Below, in pieces: positions 45,213 through 55,379 of a stretch of 64,000 bases of DNA. The position numbers and the translations under genes are program-made. Under the pieces are notes generated by a model. It was given only the letters and a program-made list of their open reading frames with translations. It was not told where the DNA came from and searched no databases. How positions within the stretch are numbered: the first letter of the stretch is position 1; the number at the start of each line of letters is the position of its first letter. This DNA comes from Limnohabitans sp. (GTDB lineage: Bacteria > Pseudomonadota > Gammaproteobacteria > Burkholderiales > Burkholderiaceae_C): contig JAOATL010000004.1 in NCBI GenBank assembly GCA_030158125.1, forward strand, positions 62,001-126,000, read 5' to 3'.

Positions 45213-48200
45213 TTACTTCTCCACCCCAAACAGCACGGCAGCCGGATTGTCCGTTTTGCCCTCGTTCAAAGCGCCAATGCCGTCCAGCGTCCGGTTAATC
45301 TGGCCGCTAGGCAGATGTAGCAACACACCGCCTACGTTGACCACCGAGCGGCGAAGCGCCGTGTCCAGCTCGCCCTGGCCAATCTGCTTGCCCAGCTTGT
45401 CCAACTCCTGGAAAAAGCGCAGGCCTGCCGGTCCACCATAGGCCATGTCAAATTGCTTGGTACCCGTGGCGTACTGAACCGCCCCAGTAATCTCGCGCAC
45501 TCCGACCATCAGGCCCATGAGATAACTAATCTGCTCACCGGCCAACTTCTTGGCCAGCTTCTCAGGATCATCGTCATCATCGCCACCTGGTGTCAGCGCA
45601 GACTTCATAAGCGAAGCGAGCACCGCAGGCACCGAGTACAAAATCAGATAGTCCCAAGCCAGGTGCATGACCTCCAATGGACTTCTGAAGTTTGTCGCTT
45701 TGGTCCGCTCAACGCCAAGGTTGTAGGCTGCACTGAAGTAGCCATAGAACACCGTGAACAGCTTTTGCATCGGACCACCGCGCTGAATCAGCGCAAGGTC
45801 TTTTACTTGGCCACCAGACTGCGCATCGAGCACGGCCTGGTCGGCAAGCTTGATTGCAAGATCTTCAGTCACTTCGCTGGCCACATCCACATCAGCCTGC
45901 GCCAGCGCCTTCTGATACGCGCCCCACCAGGTCGGCATATCAGCGATGAGCTGCAAAGACTGCATCGGCATGAACATGAGCGCGTCGAGCTTTTGACGAA
46001 TCTCGGTCTTGCCCTGCACCACCGACTGAATCTCGTTCAGCTCGCGCTGCTGGGTGCGTGCGCGATTGCGCATGAACTCAGACTTTTCGTGCACTTGCTT
46101 GACCAGGCCAACAGGAGACTTAGCCCATTCCGCTGCACCCATGGCCACCCACTTGGTGCCCACGCGCACGATTGATTGCGTCAGACCCAACGGCTGAAGC
46201 ATGGCGTTCATGAGGTTCAGGCCCAAGCCTGCTACCGCTGCCCCCGTGCGAAGTGGTGTCATTACCTTGGACAGCGCATCGGCATTGGGCGCATCACCGG
46301 CAGCGATGTCGCGGATCGCGGTCTTGAACTGGTGCACAACATCGGCGCCATAGGTTGAGCGAATGGCCTCATCCACTGATTCGTTCTTGACGATGCGGTT
46401 TGCATCGATCACCCATTCGTGCCACGCCAGATCATGGATCACATCATTCACGCCACGAAACAGCGCATCCCAGGTAAGCACCAGCGGCCGACCAGTAACG
46501 GCTTCTGCACGGGTCTTGGTAAATGATCGACGTGTGGTTGCAGCCACAAATGCGCCTTTCATCATTTGCTTTGCGGCTTCGGCATCGGCAAACTGCTCAG
46601 CGCGGCCTGACTCACGTGGGTCGTACACGATCGGAAAATACCCGCCACGCAAATTGATATCCTGGCCATCCTTGGACTGAATGCTTAGCGGACGTGCTTC
46701 CACCCAATTAGGCTCTTTGCCAATGACACGGCGCTCTTTGGCTGCGATCTGCGGGCGGTAAGACTCAAAGAAGTCCCACACCCCTTGCACGAACTGCCAA
46801 TCGGCTGCGTTCAAGTTGCGCATGACGGGCAGCACCTGCTCCATCGTCCAGCCCTTGCCATCGAGCAGACGCTGCGTGTTGCCATCATTGCCCAGGTTGA
46901 GCGCCATCACCAGCTGCTCACCACGATTGAGCGATTCCCCAAGGCTTGCGAAGAACTGGCCTTTGCCACCCATGCGACCCTGCGCCAGCACGGGCTTGAG
47001 CATTTCAGCCAAGCGCTGGGTGGCCTCAGCTCGCATGCTTGCCTCTTTGTCACCGGCAGCATTCATTGACTGGATCAGGTACGTCCACACTGGCCCAGCA
47101 TCTTGGAATCCATCCATCTCACGCGCCAGGCTGGCCACCTTACGATGACTGGCCACAAAGCCCTTGAACAGATTGATTGTCCGATTGCCCAGCGTGTCAC
47201 GGGTGCGGTTGTTGGCTTGCTTGTCGCCCGCATGTTCTTCGATAGATCGCACCATCGAGCCGACCACATCAGCAAAGCGCCGATTGTCTGCAGCAGTCAG
47301 TAGCGTTTCCTTCAGCCGACCCAGGTGTTCGATCTGTTTGACCGAATCGACCAAGCCACGAAATTCCTCAATGCTCATGTCCTTGTATGACTGACGGAAG
47401 GCCTCCGCTGTGATCTTCTCGGGCAGCTCTACCGTGACGCCCATGTCCTCCTGATCGCTGATCCACTTGCCCAGCGCTTTGCGCTTGTCGATCGATTTGA
47501 GCGACTGGCCGGTGCGCAAGTCAAAGCGCTCCATGATCGAATCAATCTGGTCCAAATAGTCCACATCGATGGCCTTGCGTGTGCCCTCACTGTTGAACTT
47601 GTTGAGGAAACGCAAACCCTTTTCGACCTCAGTGAGCGCGTCTTGCGCGGCACGTGTGGCATAGGTATTGATGAGCTGATTGCGTTTCTCAGCAGCCGCC
47701 TGGGCAGTGTCGCCCGATTTCATGGCTTGCTCAGATTGCTTGGCTGCACGAGCTTCAGCAGCAGCGTACTGACTTGGCTTGACGTTACGCACAAGCAGCC
47801 GATCAATCATTGACTTGGCCATCTCACGGGCAGCGCTGGCCAACACCTTGGGCTGGCCGGTAGCCTTGACCAAAGCATTTAGCTCAGTGGCCACGAAGCG
47901 CGCTCGCGTGTCGTTGTGGATCGCCTGCTCGGCTGCACGTTCCATTGCGGCAGGGGTGGCCAGATCACCGTACTTCTCTAACATCTTTTGATCGGTCAGC
48001 TGCTCAATGGCCACTTTGGGCGCTTCAGCAGCAGCCAACGTGCGCACCATCTCATCACCCGAACTAAAACCAAACGACTCGGCCACCAGGTCAGGATGCA
48101 AGCCATCGCGAGCGGTCATCTTCAAATCGACCATGAACTGCACGATTGACTCAGGCATCTGAATGTCTTTAAGCGCCACCAGGTCCAAGCGGCCGGCACC

Positions 48201-51200
48201 CAAGTTTTCAAAGTCTGCACCCTCACCAGGGCGTTGCTCACCACGCAACGCATTGGCCCACTGGTATTCGATTGAGAACTGCGTATCGCCACGATATTCG
48301 GCAAAGAATCGATCCTCAAAGTCACTTAGCTCATGCTTGCCGTTTTCATCTTTTGGCAAATAGCCGTACTCGGCCAGGCGCTCACCCATGGCATCGAGCG
48401 ACAAGCCATTTTCACGGCGCAGCAGCGGCTTGCCAAACATTGGTTGCGGGCTGCGCTCTTTGCTATCCCAGCCCCATTGCGATTGCACCTGATCGCGCTT
48501 GATGCCACCAAGTTTGGCGATCGCCACAAACAACGAATCCACTTCTGGATTGACTGGCCCACTGGTAGACTTTGGCGCCACATCGGGCGCCATTGCCGCC
48601 TTGTCGTTTTCGGAGAGTTTGCCGGTGAGGAACTGCCAGGCACGATAGACCGGCTGGCTCATGATATCGCGTCGAGCCTCAATCTTCATCTCAGCACGGC
48701 GTGCCTCAGACTCACGTTTCAAGCGCTTGATCTCACGTCCCTTGGCTCGCTCCATCCACTGCATATCGCGAAGCGTGCGGGTTTGTAGATCCTCGATTGC
48801 GTCTTGACTGGCTTGCGTGCCAAGCTCCTGGTAGGCCGCAAATTCCTCGGTTGTCATGCCTGCCTGCTGCGCTTCGGTAAAAAGCGGCAGCATCGAGCGG
48901 CCTTGCTCGGCAAGTTGAATCTGCTCAGTTGTGGCCAGCATGCGGTCCATGACGCCACGCACTTCTTCAGTCAGCTCGACGTTCAGGTTTTTCAGGTCGT
49001 TGTAGACGCGAAGCAACCAGGCGCGAAAACGCTGGAACAAGCCTTGCAGCTCAATGCTAGGCGCCTTACCCTCAAACAGATAAGCCTCAAAGCCACGAGC
49101 GAACTGCTCGTGATAGCTGCGCTTTTGCTCCATCGGCAGCGCATACCATTCTTCAAGCGATGACAGACCAAACCAGCGCAACAACTCGGACGTGTCGTTT
49201 AGCAGCTGGCGCTCAATCTCGCTATTTGTTTCCGACCCAAAGATCGCAGCTTCACCAGCGATTCGGCTAGCCAGGTCGAATTGCACTTCCAGGAAGAAGT
49301 GGCCAGACTCATGCAGGAAAGTGGACAGGTCAGCGCCCTTGAACAGCGTGATGACGCTTGGCACCTTGGTTAGGTCTTGGCCAAATGCAATCTGGCCACG
49401 ATTGCCTTGGAAAAACAATTCGTCAAACTCAGCGATCTTGGCTGCGCGGTCGGCTTCATCGCCGCTCTTGTAGGTCTTGACATCCTTGACGCCACGTGCG
49501 GCCAGTGCATCGAGCACGCGCTTGTCCACGCCCTCTGGCACCACCGCGCCAGCAAACTCAGCCAGGTCGACTTCGCGCAGGATCTTGGCCTCAAAATACT
49601 CGGTAGGCAAATTGCGCAAGCGCTCAAGAAATTGCACCGCTGCCTGCTTGGTGTCGTCCGATAGCTCAATGTCTTTCTGGTAGGTCTGAGCCGCCTTAAC
49701 CAGACCCATTTTGGGTGCATCCTCCAGCACACCAATAGTCTGATCCAAACTTAAACCCATATCGCTGGCAAGCGCCATCAGATCGCGGTCGATCTCATCC
49801 TTGACCTTCTCGAACGTAGCCTTGTCAACCAGGCGCCCCTTTTCCTTTTTGACTTGGGCGATGCTCTTGAACTGCGGGGTGAACATGGCCCGCAGCGATC
49901 CCACGCCATAGTTGAAGCCCTCACCGCCACGCAGCTCTTTCTTCAGAATCTTGACCACGTTCTCCAGCGTGTGGCCGATGTACCGGCGATTGCCGCTGTA
50001 GGTGAAGCCCTGAAAAATCTTTTCCTCGGGGTTCAGCGAGGCCAGCATGTCTTGCGCAAAGACCTTGTAATCGTTGGCCAGCTCGGCCTCCTCAATCTGA
50101 GTGCGCATGGCCATTTCGGTGCGGTACGTATCCACCGGAGCGCCGTTGGCAAACTCCTGGCTCTTTTGAATAAAACCGGCATAGCCGCGAGCCGTGCGCG
50201 TGCGAGCACCGAGATTTTCGGGGTCGCGCATTTCGGCGATCAGCTCGGCATAGCGCTCGGCCAGACCTGCCTCGGTGTAGTCTTGGATCGAGGCATTGAC
50301 CGATAGCTGCACGAACTTCTCATCAAACTCCAAGCCGCTGGTCTTGCCATTCAAGTATTCGCCAAAACCTTGCGCCTGCATCCGAGTGATTCGGCTTCGC
50401 TCGGCATCGGTCATCACCTGACGAACCACTTTCGGCTCGATGCCACGCTGGCGCAGGAACTCGGCACGCACGGCACCGTTGTCTTGCAGCTCGCGCACGC
50501 CATTGCGTTGAACCTCATCGGCATCAATCGGTCGCGAACCGACCAATTCGCGCACCTGCGCCAGCCGCTCGTTCAGATTCTTGAGGGCGGCAGGCTTGAC
50601 CATATAGCTCACGCTGGGGTAGCGCGGCGAGTAGATGTCGGAGCCGAACACCTTGGTGGCAGCGTAGCCCTTGGGGTCGGCCATCTTCTCATCGCCGATG
50701 AGCGTGATCTCACCGAAGCCGATGAGCGGCGTGTCCTTGCGCGTGATGGCCAGCGAGGGCACTGGAATACCGCCGATCTTGGCAGCGTGCAGCAAGTTGT
50801 CCGCGCTAAGGTTATGCGTGACCATCAGATCACGCTCGGCAGTCTTGGCCTGGTTGAAGATGTTGGGATCGGTCGAGCTGAACTGGCCCTTGTTGTCCAC
50901 GCTCTTGATCTGGGTCGGCTCGAAAATTACATAGTCGTCATCAAGCTGGATGCCGTCATAGCCCTGCTGGATCAGCTCATCGATGCTGAACTTCTCATAC
51001 TGGTCCCAGCCCGCCAGGTTCTTGGCCGACAGGTACACGGGCATCAGCTCGCCACGGGCCGCAGCACCGGCTTCGCCTCGCTCCAGCTTGGTCTTGTCCG
51101 AGGTGAACCAGAACACACCGTCCATGGTCTTGTTGGCATCGAACTTGTCGAAGGCTTTGGCCGTGCCGTGATAGACCACTAGGGGCTTGCCCTGGCCATC

Positions 51201-53042
51201 AGTCACCTTAGACTCACCGAACCAGGTCTTGAACTCAGGTGTATCGGTCTTAAGCTGGCCAGCTTGGTCGTACTGCTCAGCCGCACCGACCACACCCTCG
51301 GCCTGCACCCGAAGCGGGTAGCGCTCGACCAGCTGCTGCGGAGTCAGGCCAGCTTTGGCCGCAGTCACGGCATAGAAGTTGGCCAACATGTTGCCGTAGG
51401 CAGTATTCACATCAGGCGTAAAGCGAGCGGCCGCATTGAGCTGATCTACAAAATTTGTGCGAACCGCATCGATCTCTCGCTTGAACGCCACATCGCTATC
51501 GCGTTCAGCCATGATCTTCTCGACGTGCGATTGCAAGTCAACAAGTTGGCTTTTCATGAACACCTGGGCTTCGGCCCTACTCATACCCAGCGGATCGGTT
51601 TTGAGGTGATCGAGCAGACCTTGCGCGTATTCGGTCGTGGCAATCTGAGCTGCAAACTCATCGATCGGGATGCGCACATCACCACCACTGGCCAGCGCAT
51701 CGCTGATTTGCTCACGTACCGTTGGGGGCAGCTGATCGGGTTGCACGCCAGCGTCTTGCGCAGCCTGCGCAAAAGTCTTGGCATCGATGTACACATCTTG
51801 CACCGGACCGTTTTCAGCGGCCTGTTTTACGAACTCCTGGAAAGTGGCCGGATCGCGTTGAGCCAATTTGCTGGCCTGCGCCAGCTGGGTCAGCTCGGTG
51901 AGCGCCTGAGCGTCTTGCTGGGCCACCTGGGCCTGAGCGCCACGCACACGAATATGCAGCGCACCTTCGACAATCGTGCGCACAATGCCACCCACGGCAG
52001 CACCCACACCGCCTTCTTCAATCGATTGGCCAATGTCAATCTCAGCGTCCCGGTTCGTGAGCGCTTTTCGCATCACGTCCTGGAGCACGTTCTCGGTGAA
52101 CTCCTGCGCACCTTCAGATGCCGTGGCAATACCAATACGGGTCATGGCTGCACCGATCTGATTCTTGACAGGCACAGCCAGCGGTCCGAGCAACTTGTCC
52201 AACGCCCAGCGCTCAGTCACACCAGTGACCACAGCACCACCCAGCGTGGCAATGTCTTTCATGCCCTGGCTGGCTGGGTCCTTGTCGATCTTCTCGCCCA
52301 TGACATCGGCGCCTTGGGCATACATGCTGGCGCCGCGATCAAAAGGAAACATGGCGATTTGACCGGCCACCTGACCCAAGCCTGCGGCCACCTTGTCGCC
52401 AAAGGTCTGCTGCGCCTGCGGGATCATCAGCTCTTTGCGGGCGTAGTTCTTGACCATGCCACCAACGGTCATCCAGTCCTGGCCAATGCTTGGGCCAGCA
52501 ATTGATTCAGGTGTTGGCGCCTGCGGTGTCAAACCCATCGGCCCAGCCTTTGGAGTCGGCAGCAGGATCGATGACAGGCCTTGCAGCACGTTGCGCTGCA
52601 CGATGTCCATGATCCGGCCGGTACCGCTCAAGGCCATGCCAATGCCTTCGGTTGTGCCCCCACCGACTTGGCGCAGCTTGCGCTCGACCTGGCTCATGTT
52701 GTCCACATCGTCGTGGGCCATGGCAGCGTACTGGGGCGAAGTCATGAACTGCACCACAGCTGGATTGGCATCCAGCATCTTGTCGATGTCAGACAGGTAC
52801 GCACCGCGCTCGACCTCAGGCAAATTGCGACCCACTACATCAGCGGGTAACCCCGTACGGCGTCCGAGCTTCTGAGCGCGAGCGGCCATATCAGGGTTTT
52901 GCAGCAACGCTGAATACAGGCTTGCCTTTGCCTGCACCTTTTGCGCTTGGACCACTTCGCCCGCCGCTTTATCGATCGGGTCGGTGGACAGTTGACCGGC
53001 CACCTTGGCCGCAGCGGAGTCGAAGTCGTCGGTGATTTTCAT
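45213..53042 (-). CDS. Large polyvalent virion protein (2609 aa) with ADP-ribosyltransferase and zincin-like motifs
   Basis: 2609 residues. N-terminal 1-380 is helical with hydrophobic patches (KVAAGLGQVAGQIAMFPFDRG). Near 600-730 lies an ADP-ribosyltransferase-like domain: FKTWFGESKVTDGQGKP, VVYHGT, FWFTSDK and YVIFEPTQIKS supply the R/H-S-E style elements. A polyvalent-associated domain (LMVTHNLSADNLLHAAKIGG) follows at about 735-835. An HESGH zincin motif (DLSTFLHESGHFF) is near 1245, and a domain with LSLDAMGERLAEYGYLP near 1550. The last 400 residues have hydrophobic helices. It overlaps the upstream internal virion gene by four bases, so it is probably packaged and ejected. Confidence 0.85.
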   Translation of the reverse strand: MKITDDFDSAAAKVAGQLSTDPIDKAAGEVVQAQKVQAKASLYSALLQNPDMAARAQKLGRRTGLPADVVGRNLPEVERGAYLSDIDKMLDANPAVVQFMTSPQYAAMAHDDVDNMSQVERKLRQVGGGTTEGIGMALSGTGRIMDIVQRNVLQGLSSILLPTPKAGPMGLTPQAPTPESIAGPSIGQDWMTVGGMVKNYARKELMIPQAQQTFGDKVAAGLGQVAGQIAMFPFDRGASMYAQGADVMGEKIDKDPASQGMKDIATLGGAVVTGVTERWALDKLLGPLAVPVKNQIGAAMTRIGIATASEGAQEFTENVLQDVMRKALTNRDAEIDIGQSIEEGGVGAAVGGIVRTIVEGALHIRVRGAQAQVAQQDAQALTELTQLAQASKLAQRDPATFQEFVKQAAENGPVQDVYIDAKTFAQAAQDAGVQPDQLPPTVREQISDALASGGDVRIPIDEFAAQIATTEYAQGLLDHLKTDPLGMSRAEAQVFMKSQLVDLQSHVEKIMAERDSDVAFKREIDAVRTNFVDQLNAAARFTPDVNTAYGNMLANFYAVTAAKAGLTPQQLVERYPLRVQAEGVVGAAEQYDQAGQLKTDTPEFKTWFGESKVTDGQGKPLVVYHGTAKAFDKFDANKTMDGVFWFTSDKTKLERGEAGAAARGELMPVYLSAKNLAGWDQYEKFSIDELIQQGYDGIQLDDDYVIFEPTQIKSVDNKGQFSSTDPNIFNQAKTAERDLMVTHNLSADNLLHAAKIGGIPVPSLAITRKDTPLIGFGEITLIGDEKMADPKGYAATKVFGSDIYSPRYPSVSYMVKPAALKNLNERLAQVRELVGSRPIDADEVQRNGVRELQDNGAVRAEFLRQRGIEPKVVRQVMTDAERSRITRMQAQGFGEYLNGKTSGLEFDEKFVQLSVNASIQDYTEAGLAERYAELIAEMRDPENLGARTRTARGYAGFIQKSQEFANGAPVDTYRTEMAMRTQIEEAELANDYKVFAQDMLASLNPEEKIFQGFTYSGNRRYIGHTLENVVKILKKELRGGEGFNYGVGSLRAMFTPQFKSIAQVKKEKGRLVDKATFEKVKDEIDRDLMALASDMGLSLDQTIGVLEDAPKMGLVKAAQTYQKDIELSDDTKQAAVQFLERLRNLPTEYFEAKILREVDLAEFAGAVVPEGVDKRVLDALAARGVKDVKTYKSGDEADRAAKIAEFDELFFQGNRGQIAFGQDLTKVPSVITLFKGADLSTFLHESGHFFLEVQFDLASRIAGEAAIFGSETNSEIERQLLNDTSELLRWFGLSSLEEWYALPMEQKRSYHEQFARGFEAYLFEGKAPSIELQGLFQRFRAWLLRVYNDLKNLNVELTEEVRGVMDRMLATTEQIQLAEQGRSMLPLFTEAQQAGMTTEEFAAYQELGTQASQDAIEDLQTRTLRDMQWMERAKGREIKRLKRESEARRAEMKIEARRDIMSQPVYRAWQFLTGKLSENDKAAMAPDVAPKSTSGPVNPEVDSLFVAIAKLGGIKRDQVQSQWGWDSKERSPQPMFGKPLLRRENGLSLDAMGERLAEYGYLPKDENGKHELSDFEDRFFAEYRGDTQFSIEYQWANALRGEQRPGEGADFENLGAGRLDLVALKDIQMPESIVQFMVDLKMTARDGLHPDLVAESFGFSSGDEMVRTLAAAEAPKVAIEQLTDQKMLEKYGDLATPAAMERAAEQAIHNDTRARFVATELNALVKATGQPKVLASAAREMAKSMIDRLLVRNVKPSQYAAAEARAAKQSEQAMKSGDTAQAAAEKRNQLINTYATRAAQDALTEVEKGLRFLNKFNSEGTRKAIDVDYLDQIDSIMERFDLRTGQSLKSIDKRKALGKWISDQEDMGVTVELPEKITAEAFRQSYKDMSIEEFRGLVDSVKQIEHLGRLKETLLTAADNRRFADVVGSMVRSIEEHAGDKQANNRTRDTLGNRTINLFKGFVASHRKVASLAREMDGFQDAGPVWTYLIQSMNAAGDKEASMRAEATQRLAEMLKPVLAQGRMGGKGQFFASLGESLNRGEQLVMALNLGNDGNTQRLLDGKGWTMEQVLPVMRNLNAADWQFVQGVWDFFESYRPQIAAKERRVIGKEPNWVEARPLSIQSKDGQDINLRGGYFPIVYDPRESGRAEQFADAEAAKQMMKGAFVAATTRRSFTKTRAEAVTGRPLVLTWDALFRGVNDVIHDLAWHEWVIDANRIVKNESVDEAIRSTYGADVVHQFKTAIRDIAAGDAPNADALSKVMTPLRTGAAVAGLGLNLMNAMLQPLGLTQSIVRVGTKWVAMGAAEWAKSPVGLVKQVHEKSEFMRNRARTQQRELNEIQSVVQGKTEIRQKLDALMFMPMQSLQLIADMPTWWGAYQKALAQADVDVASEVTEDLAIKLADQAVLDAQSGGQVKDLALIQRGGPMQKLFTVFYGYFSAAYNLGVERTKATNFRSPLEVMHLAWDYLILYSVPAVLASLMKSALTPGGDDDDDPEKLAKKLAGEQISYLMGLMVGVREITGAVQYATGTKQFDMAYGGPAGLRFFQELDKLGKQIGQGELDTALRRSVVNVGGVLLHLPSGQINRTLDGIGALNEGKTDNPAAVLFGVEK

Positions 53043-54718
53043 TGCGTCGAATAGATCAGTTTCAGCGTGTCCTCGACCTGGCGTGCGGTCGGGTTCTTAA
53101 TGCCCTGGCGTTGCAGCGCAGAGGTAGCCTTGCGCTTTTGGTCATCGTTCCAGGTCGGAGTGAATGTCTTGCCTTCGGCTTGAGCTTTGAATGCTCGCGT
53201 GTTGGAATTCCAAAGCGTGCCAGTCGTGGTGCCTTCAAGCACCAAGCGATCGAGCACCTTTTGTGTTTCTTCTTGATTCGGTGTGCGATTCAAGCGCTGA
53301 GCTTCGGCAAGCAGCGAGCGATCGGCTTGCTGGTGGAATAGCCCAAGGTCTTTGTCTTTCAGCCCCAGCGTCTTGGCCATCGTGTCTTTTTGCTGGGTCA
53401 CGGTGGCAATACGAGCGGTCTCCTCGCCCTTAATGGCCTTGCCTTGCAGATCAGCAAAGTGCTTGCGATCGCTCGGTGAGAGCTTGTCAAAGTACCGGCG
53501 CAGATCTTCTTTGCCAAAATTCGGATCGGTCGATGCCGCAATGGTGAGCGCGTAATAGATGTTCGGGTCGGTCTTGACCTCGCGCCCTTCAGCTTCAGCT
53601 CGCGCCGTATTGCGCAAGCTCACCAAGTCTTTGCCATCCATACCCGCCAGCACGCTGGGTGGAATCTTGCCCAATGACCCGGTTTGCGAATAGATCTTCC
53701 ATGCGGTATCACGTGCATCGGCTTGGCCGCGCTCGCGCAGCGCCACGCGCTCAGAGTCCAAGGTTTTGAGGCGCGTAATGATTGCATCCTCATCCTTACC
53801 GGTGAACTTATCGCGAGCCTCAGACAGGGCAGCGCTGATGTCACCCTTGTGCCTACCCCACAGCTCACCGGCTGCGTCTTGAGTGCGTTGCTCAAAGGCG
53901 CCAGTGTCCACCATGCGATTGACTTGAATGCGAGCCTGCGGTGTTAGCTCGGTGTTGGCTTGCTTCAAGTACTCTTTGGCATACCCCACGTTGCCCGCAT
54001 CGACCGCAGCCGTGATGACCGCGGCATGGCCAGGCGACAACGCCTCTACCATGGCGCCCTCGATGGCCTTACCCGATATGCCTAAGCGGCTGCCTTTGTT
54101 GTAGATGGCCGCGCGAATTGAATCGGATGCCTGCTTGATTGCAGCCGTATCACCCCAAGCCAGTGCCATTTGCTCCTGGCCGGTCTTGATCGTGCCTTCA
54201 TCGACGCTGCTTTGATACTCGTTGTATTCCTTGGCAATGTGCTGATTCAGGCTTGACTGAAACTGCATCATGAACTGCGACGATTGCTGCTTGAATCGCA
54301 TCTTCTGGGAATCGTTGCCCAGATTCTTTTCGATCGAATCGAACTGCGTTTGCAGCTTTTCGGAGAACTCTTGATCCAGCGGCTTATCGCCTGGGCGCTT
54401 GAGCGCGTTTTCACCCTTCAGGTTGACAAAACCAACTTGAGGATTGAAGGTCAGATCGAGCCGAGCTTTTGCAGCTTGGTTCAGCGCATCATTGACGCGC
54501 ACCTGGTTTGCGGTTTCTAGCTCATCGGCAACGATGCGCGACACCTTGCTGCCGGCATCGACCATCGACTGGCCAAACTGCTGAAGTTGACGGCCAGGCA
54601 GTGTGGCCAGCTCGGCAGACATTGGCGCATCAAATCGAGCGCCAGCCGGACGCAGCATCGCGTTAGGTAAGTTGGTCGGTTCGACCTGAAAATTGTCGTA
54701 GGTCGGGACTTTAGGCAC
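53039..54718 (-). CDS. Internal virion protein
   Basis: 559 residues. It starts MPKVPTYDNFQVEPTNLP, a PxYDNFQV-like N-terminus common to podovirus core proteins. The rest is helical and Gln-rich (KLQTQFDSIEKNLGNDSQ, SQFMMQFQSSLNQHIAK). No transmembrane segment or enzyme motif is seen. It overlaps the polyvalent gene stop/start, and lies directly after the 196-residue core protein; together they should form the ejection apparatus. Confidence 0.78.
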   Translation of the reverse strand: MPKVPTYDNFQVEPTNLPNAMLRPAGARFDAPMSAELATLPGRQLQQFGQSMVDAGSKVSRIVADELETANQVRVNDALNQAAKARLDLTFNPQVGFVNLKGENALKRPGDKPLDQEFSEKLQTQFDSIEKNLGNDSQKMRFKQQSSQFMMQFQSSLNQHIAKEYNEYQSSVDEGTIKTGQEQMALAWGDTAAIKQASDSIRAAIYNKGSRLGISGKAIEGAMVEALSPGHAAVITAAVDAGNVGYAKEYLKQANTELTPQARIQVNRMVDTGAFEQRTQDAAGELWGRHKGDISAALSEARDKFTGKDEDAIITRLKTLDSERVALRERGQADARDTAWKIYSQTGSLGKIPPSVLAGMDGKDLVSLRNTARAEAEGREVKTDPNIYYALTIAASTDPNFGKEDLRRYFDKLSPSDRKHFADLQGKAIKGEETARIATVTQQKDTMAKTLGLKDKDLGLFHQQADRSLLAEAQRLNRTPNQEETQKVLDRLVLEGTTTGTLWNSNTRAFKAQAEGKTFTPTWNDDQKRKATSALQRQGIKNPTARQVEDTLKLIYSTQ

Positions 54719-54721
54719 AGG

Positions 54722-55312
54722 TCATCCCTTCTTGTTCATCATGTACCAGGACTGCGACACAGCACCTGCACTGCCCATGAGCGAAGTCACGGCAGACCCC
54801 ATGGGAGAAATGCCGCCAGCGCCAGCGGTTGCAAAGGCAGAGCCTGCGCTATAGCTGGTTCCCTGGGCACGTGCGCTCATCGCAGCAAACTTCTGATTGA
54901 CCGACTGGACTTTGTATCCAAACGCTGCACGCGCAGCATTGGCGCGAACTTCGCTTGCATCCACCTCGGTCATGTAATCGGTTGTGGCCAAAACCCTGGC
55001 CGTTGATCCAACGCCAAGATCGACACCACTGGCAGCAAAGGATGCACGCTGGCGCCCTTTGAGTTGAGCAGAGCCAAGGCGAAGTTTTTGTTCTTCGCGC
55101 TGTCCCTGATTGATGGCCATGTCGGCCTGGGTTTCGCTGATGCTTGCATTCAGCTCCAGGATCGACGCATCGGACTCGGCCATGGCTGCGTTCAGCTTGC
55201 CCATCGCCGCCTGGTATTGCAGCTGGGCCTTCTGACCCTGGGCAGACGAGTACGAGCCAATGGCCGATGAGGCCATGCCCGCGCCCATCATCACCACGGA
55301 AGAAACAGCCAT
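54722..55312 (-). CDS. Small internal virion/core protein (T7 gp14-like)
   Basis: 196 residues. A hydrophobic Gly/Ala/Met N-terminus (SSVVMMGAGMASSAIGSY) is followed by a Gln/Ala-rich helical middle (QGQKAQLQYQAAMGKLNAAMAES) and VDLGVGSTARVLATTDYMTEVDASEVRANA, a pattern typical of T7 gp14-like ejection proteins. It probably inserts in the outer membrane during DNA ejection. Its stop lies four bases from the next gene. Confidence 0.75.
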   Translation of the reverse strand: MAVSSVVMMGAGMASSAIGSYSSAQGQKAQLQYQAAMGKLNAAMAESDASILELNASISETQADMAINQGQREEQKLRLGSAQLKGRQRASFAASGVDLGVGSTARVLATTDYMTEVDASEVRANAARAAFGYKVQSVNQKFAAMSARAQGTSYSAGSAFATAGAGGISPMGSAVTSLMGSAGAVSQSWYMMNKKG

Positions 55313-55379
55313 GAAAACCCCTTAACAGTTGACGCTGAAGGTAAGGCAGGTGCGAGCTGCTACGCGCACCCGCCAATGC

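Noticed and set aside
51264..52505. 413-codon plus-strand open frame inside the polyvalent gene
   Set aside because: It is antisense to a continuous 2609-residue gene with recognisable domains; composition is that of a mirrored frame in GC-rich coding DNA and it has no motif.
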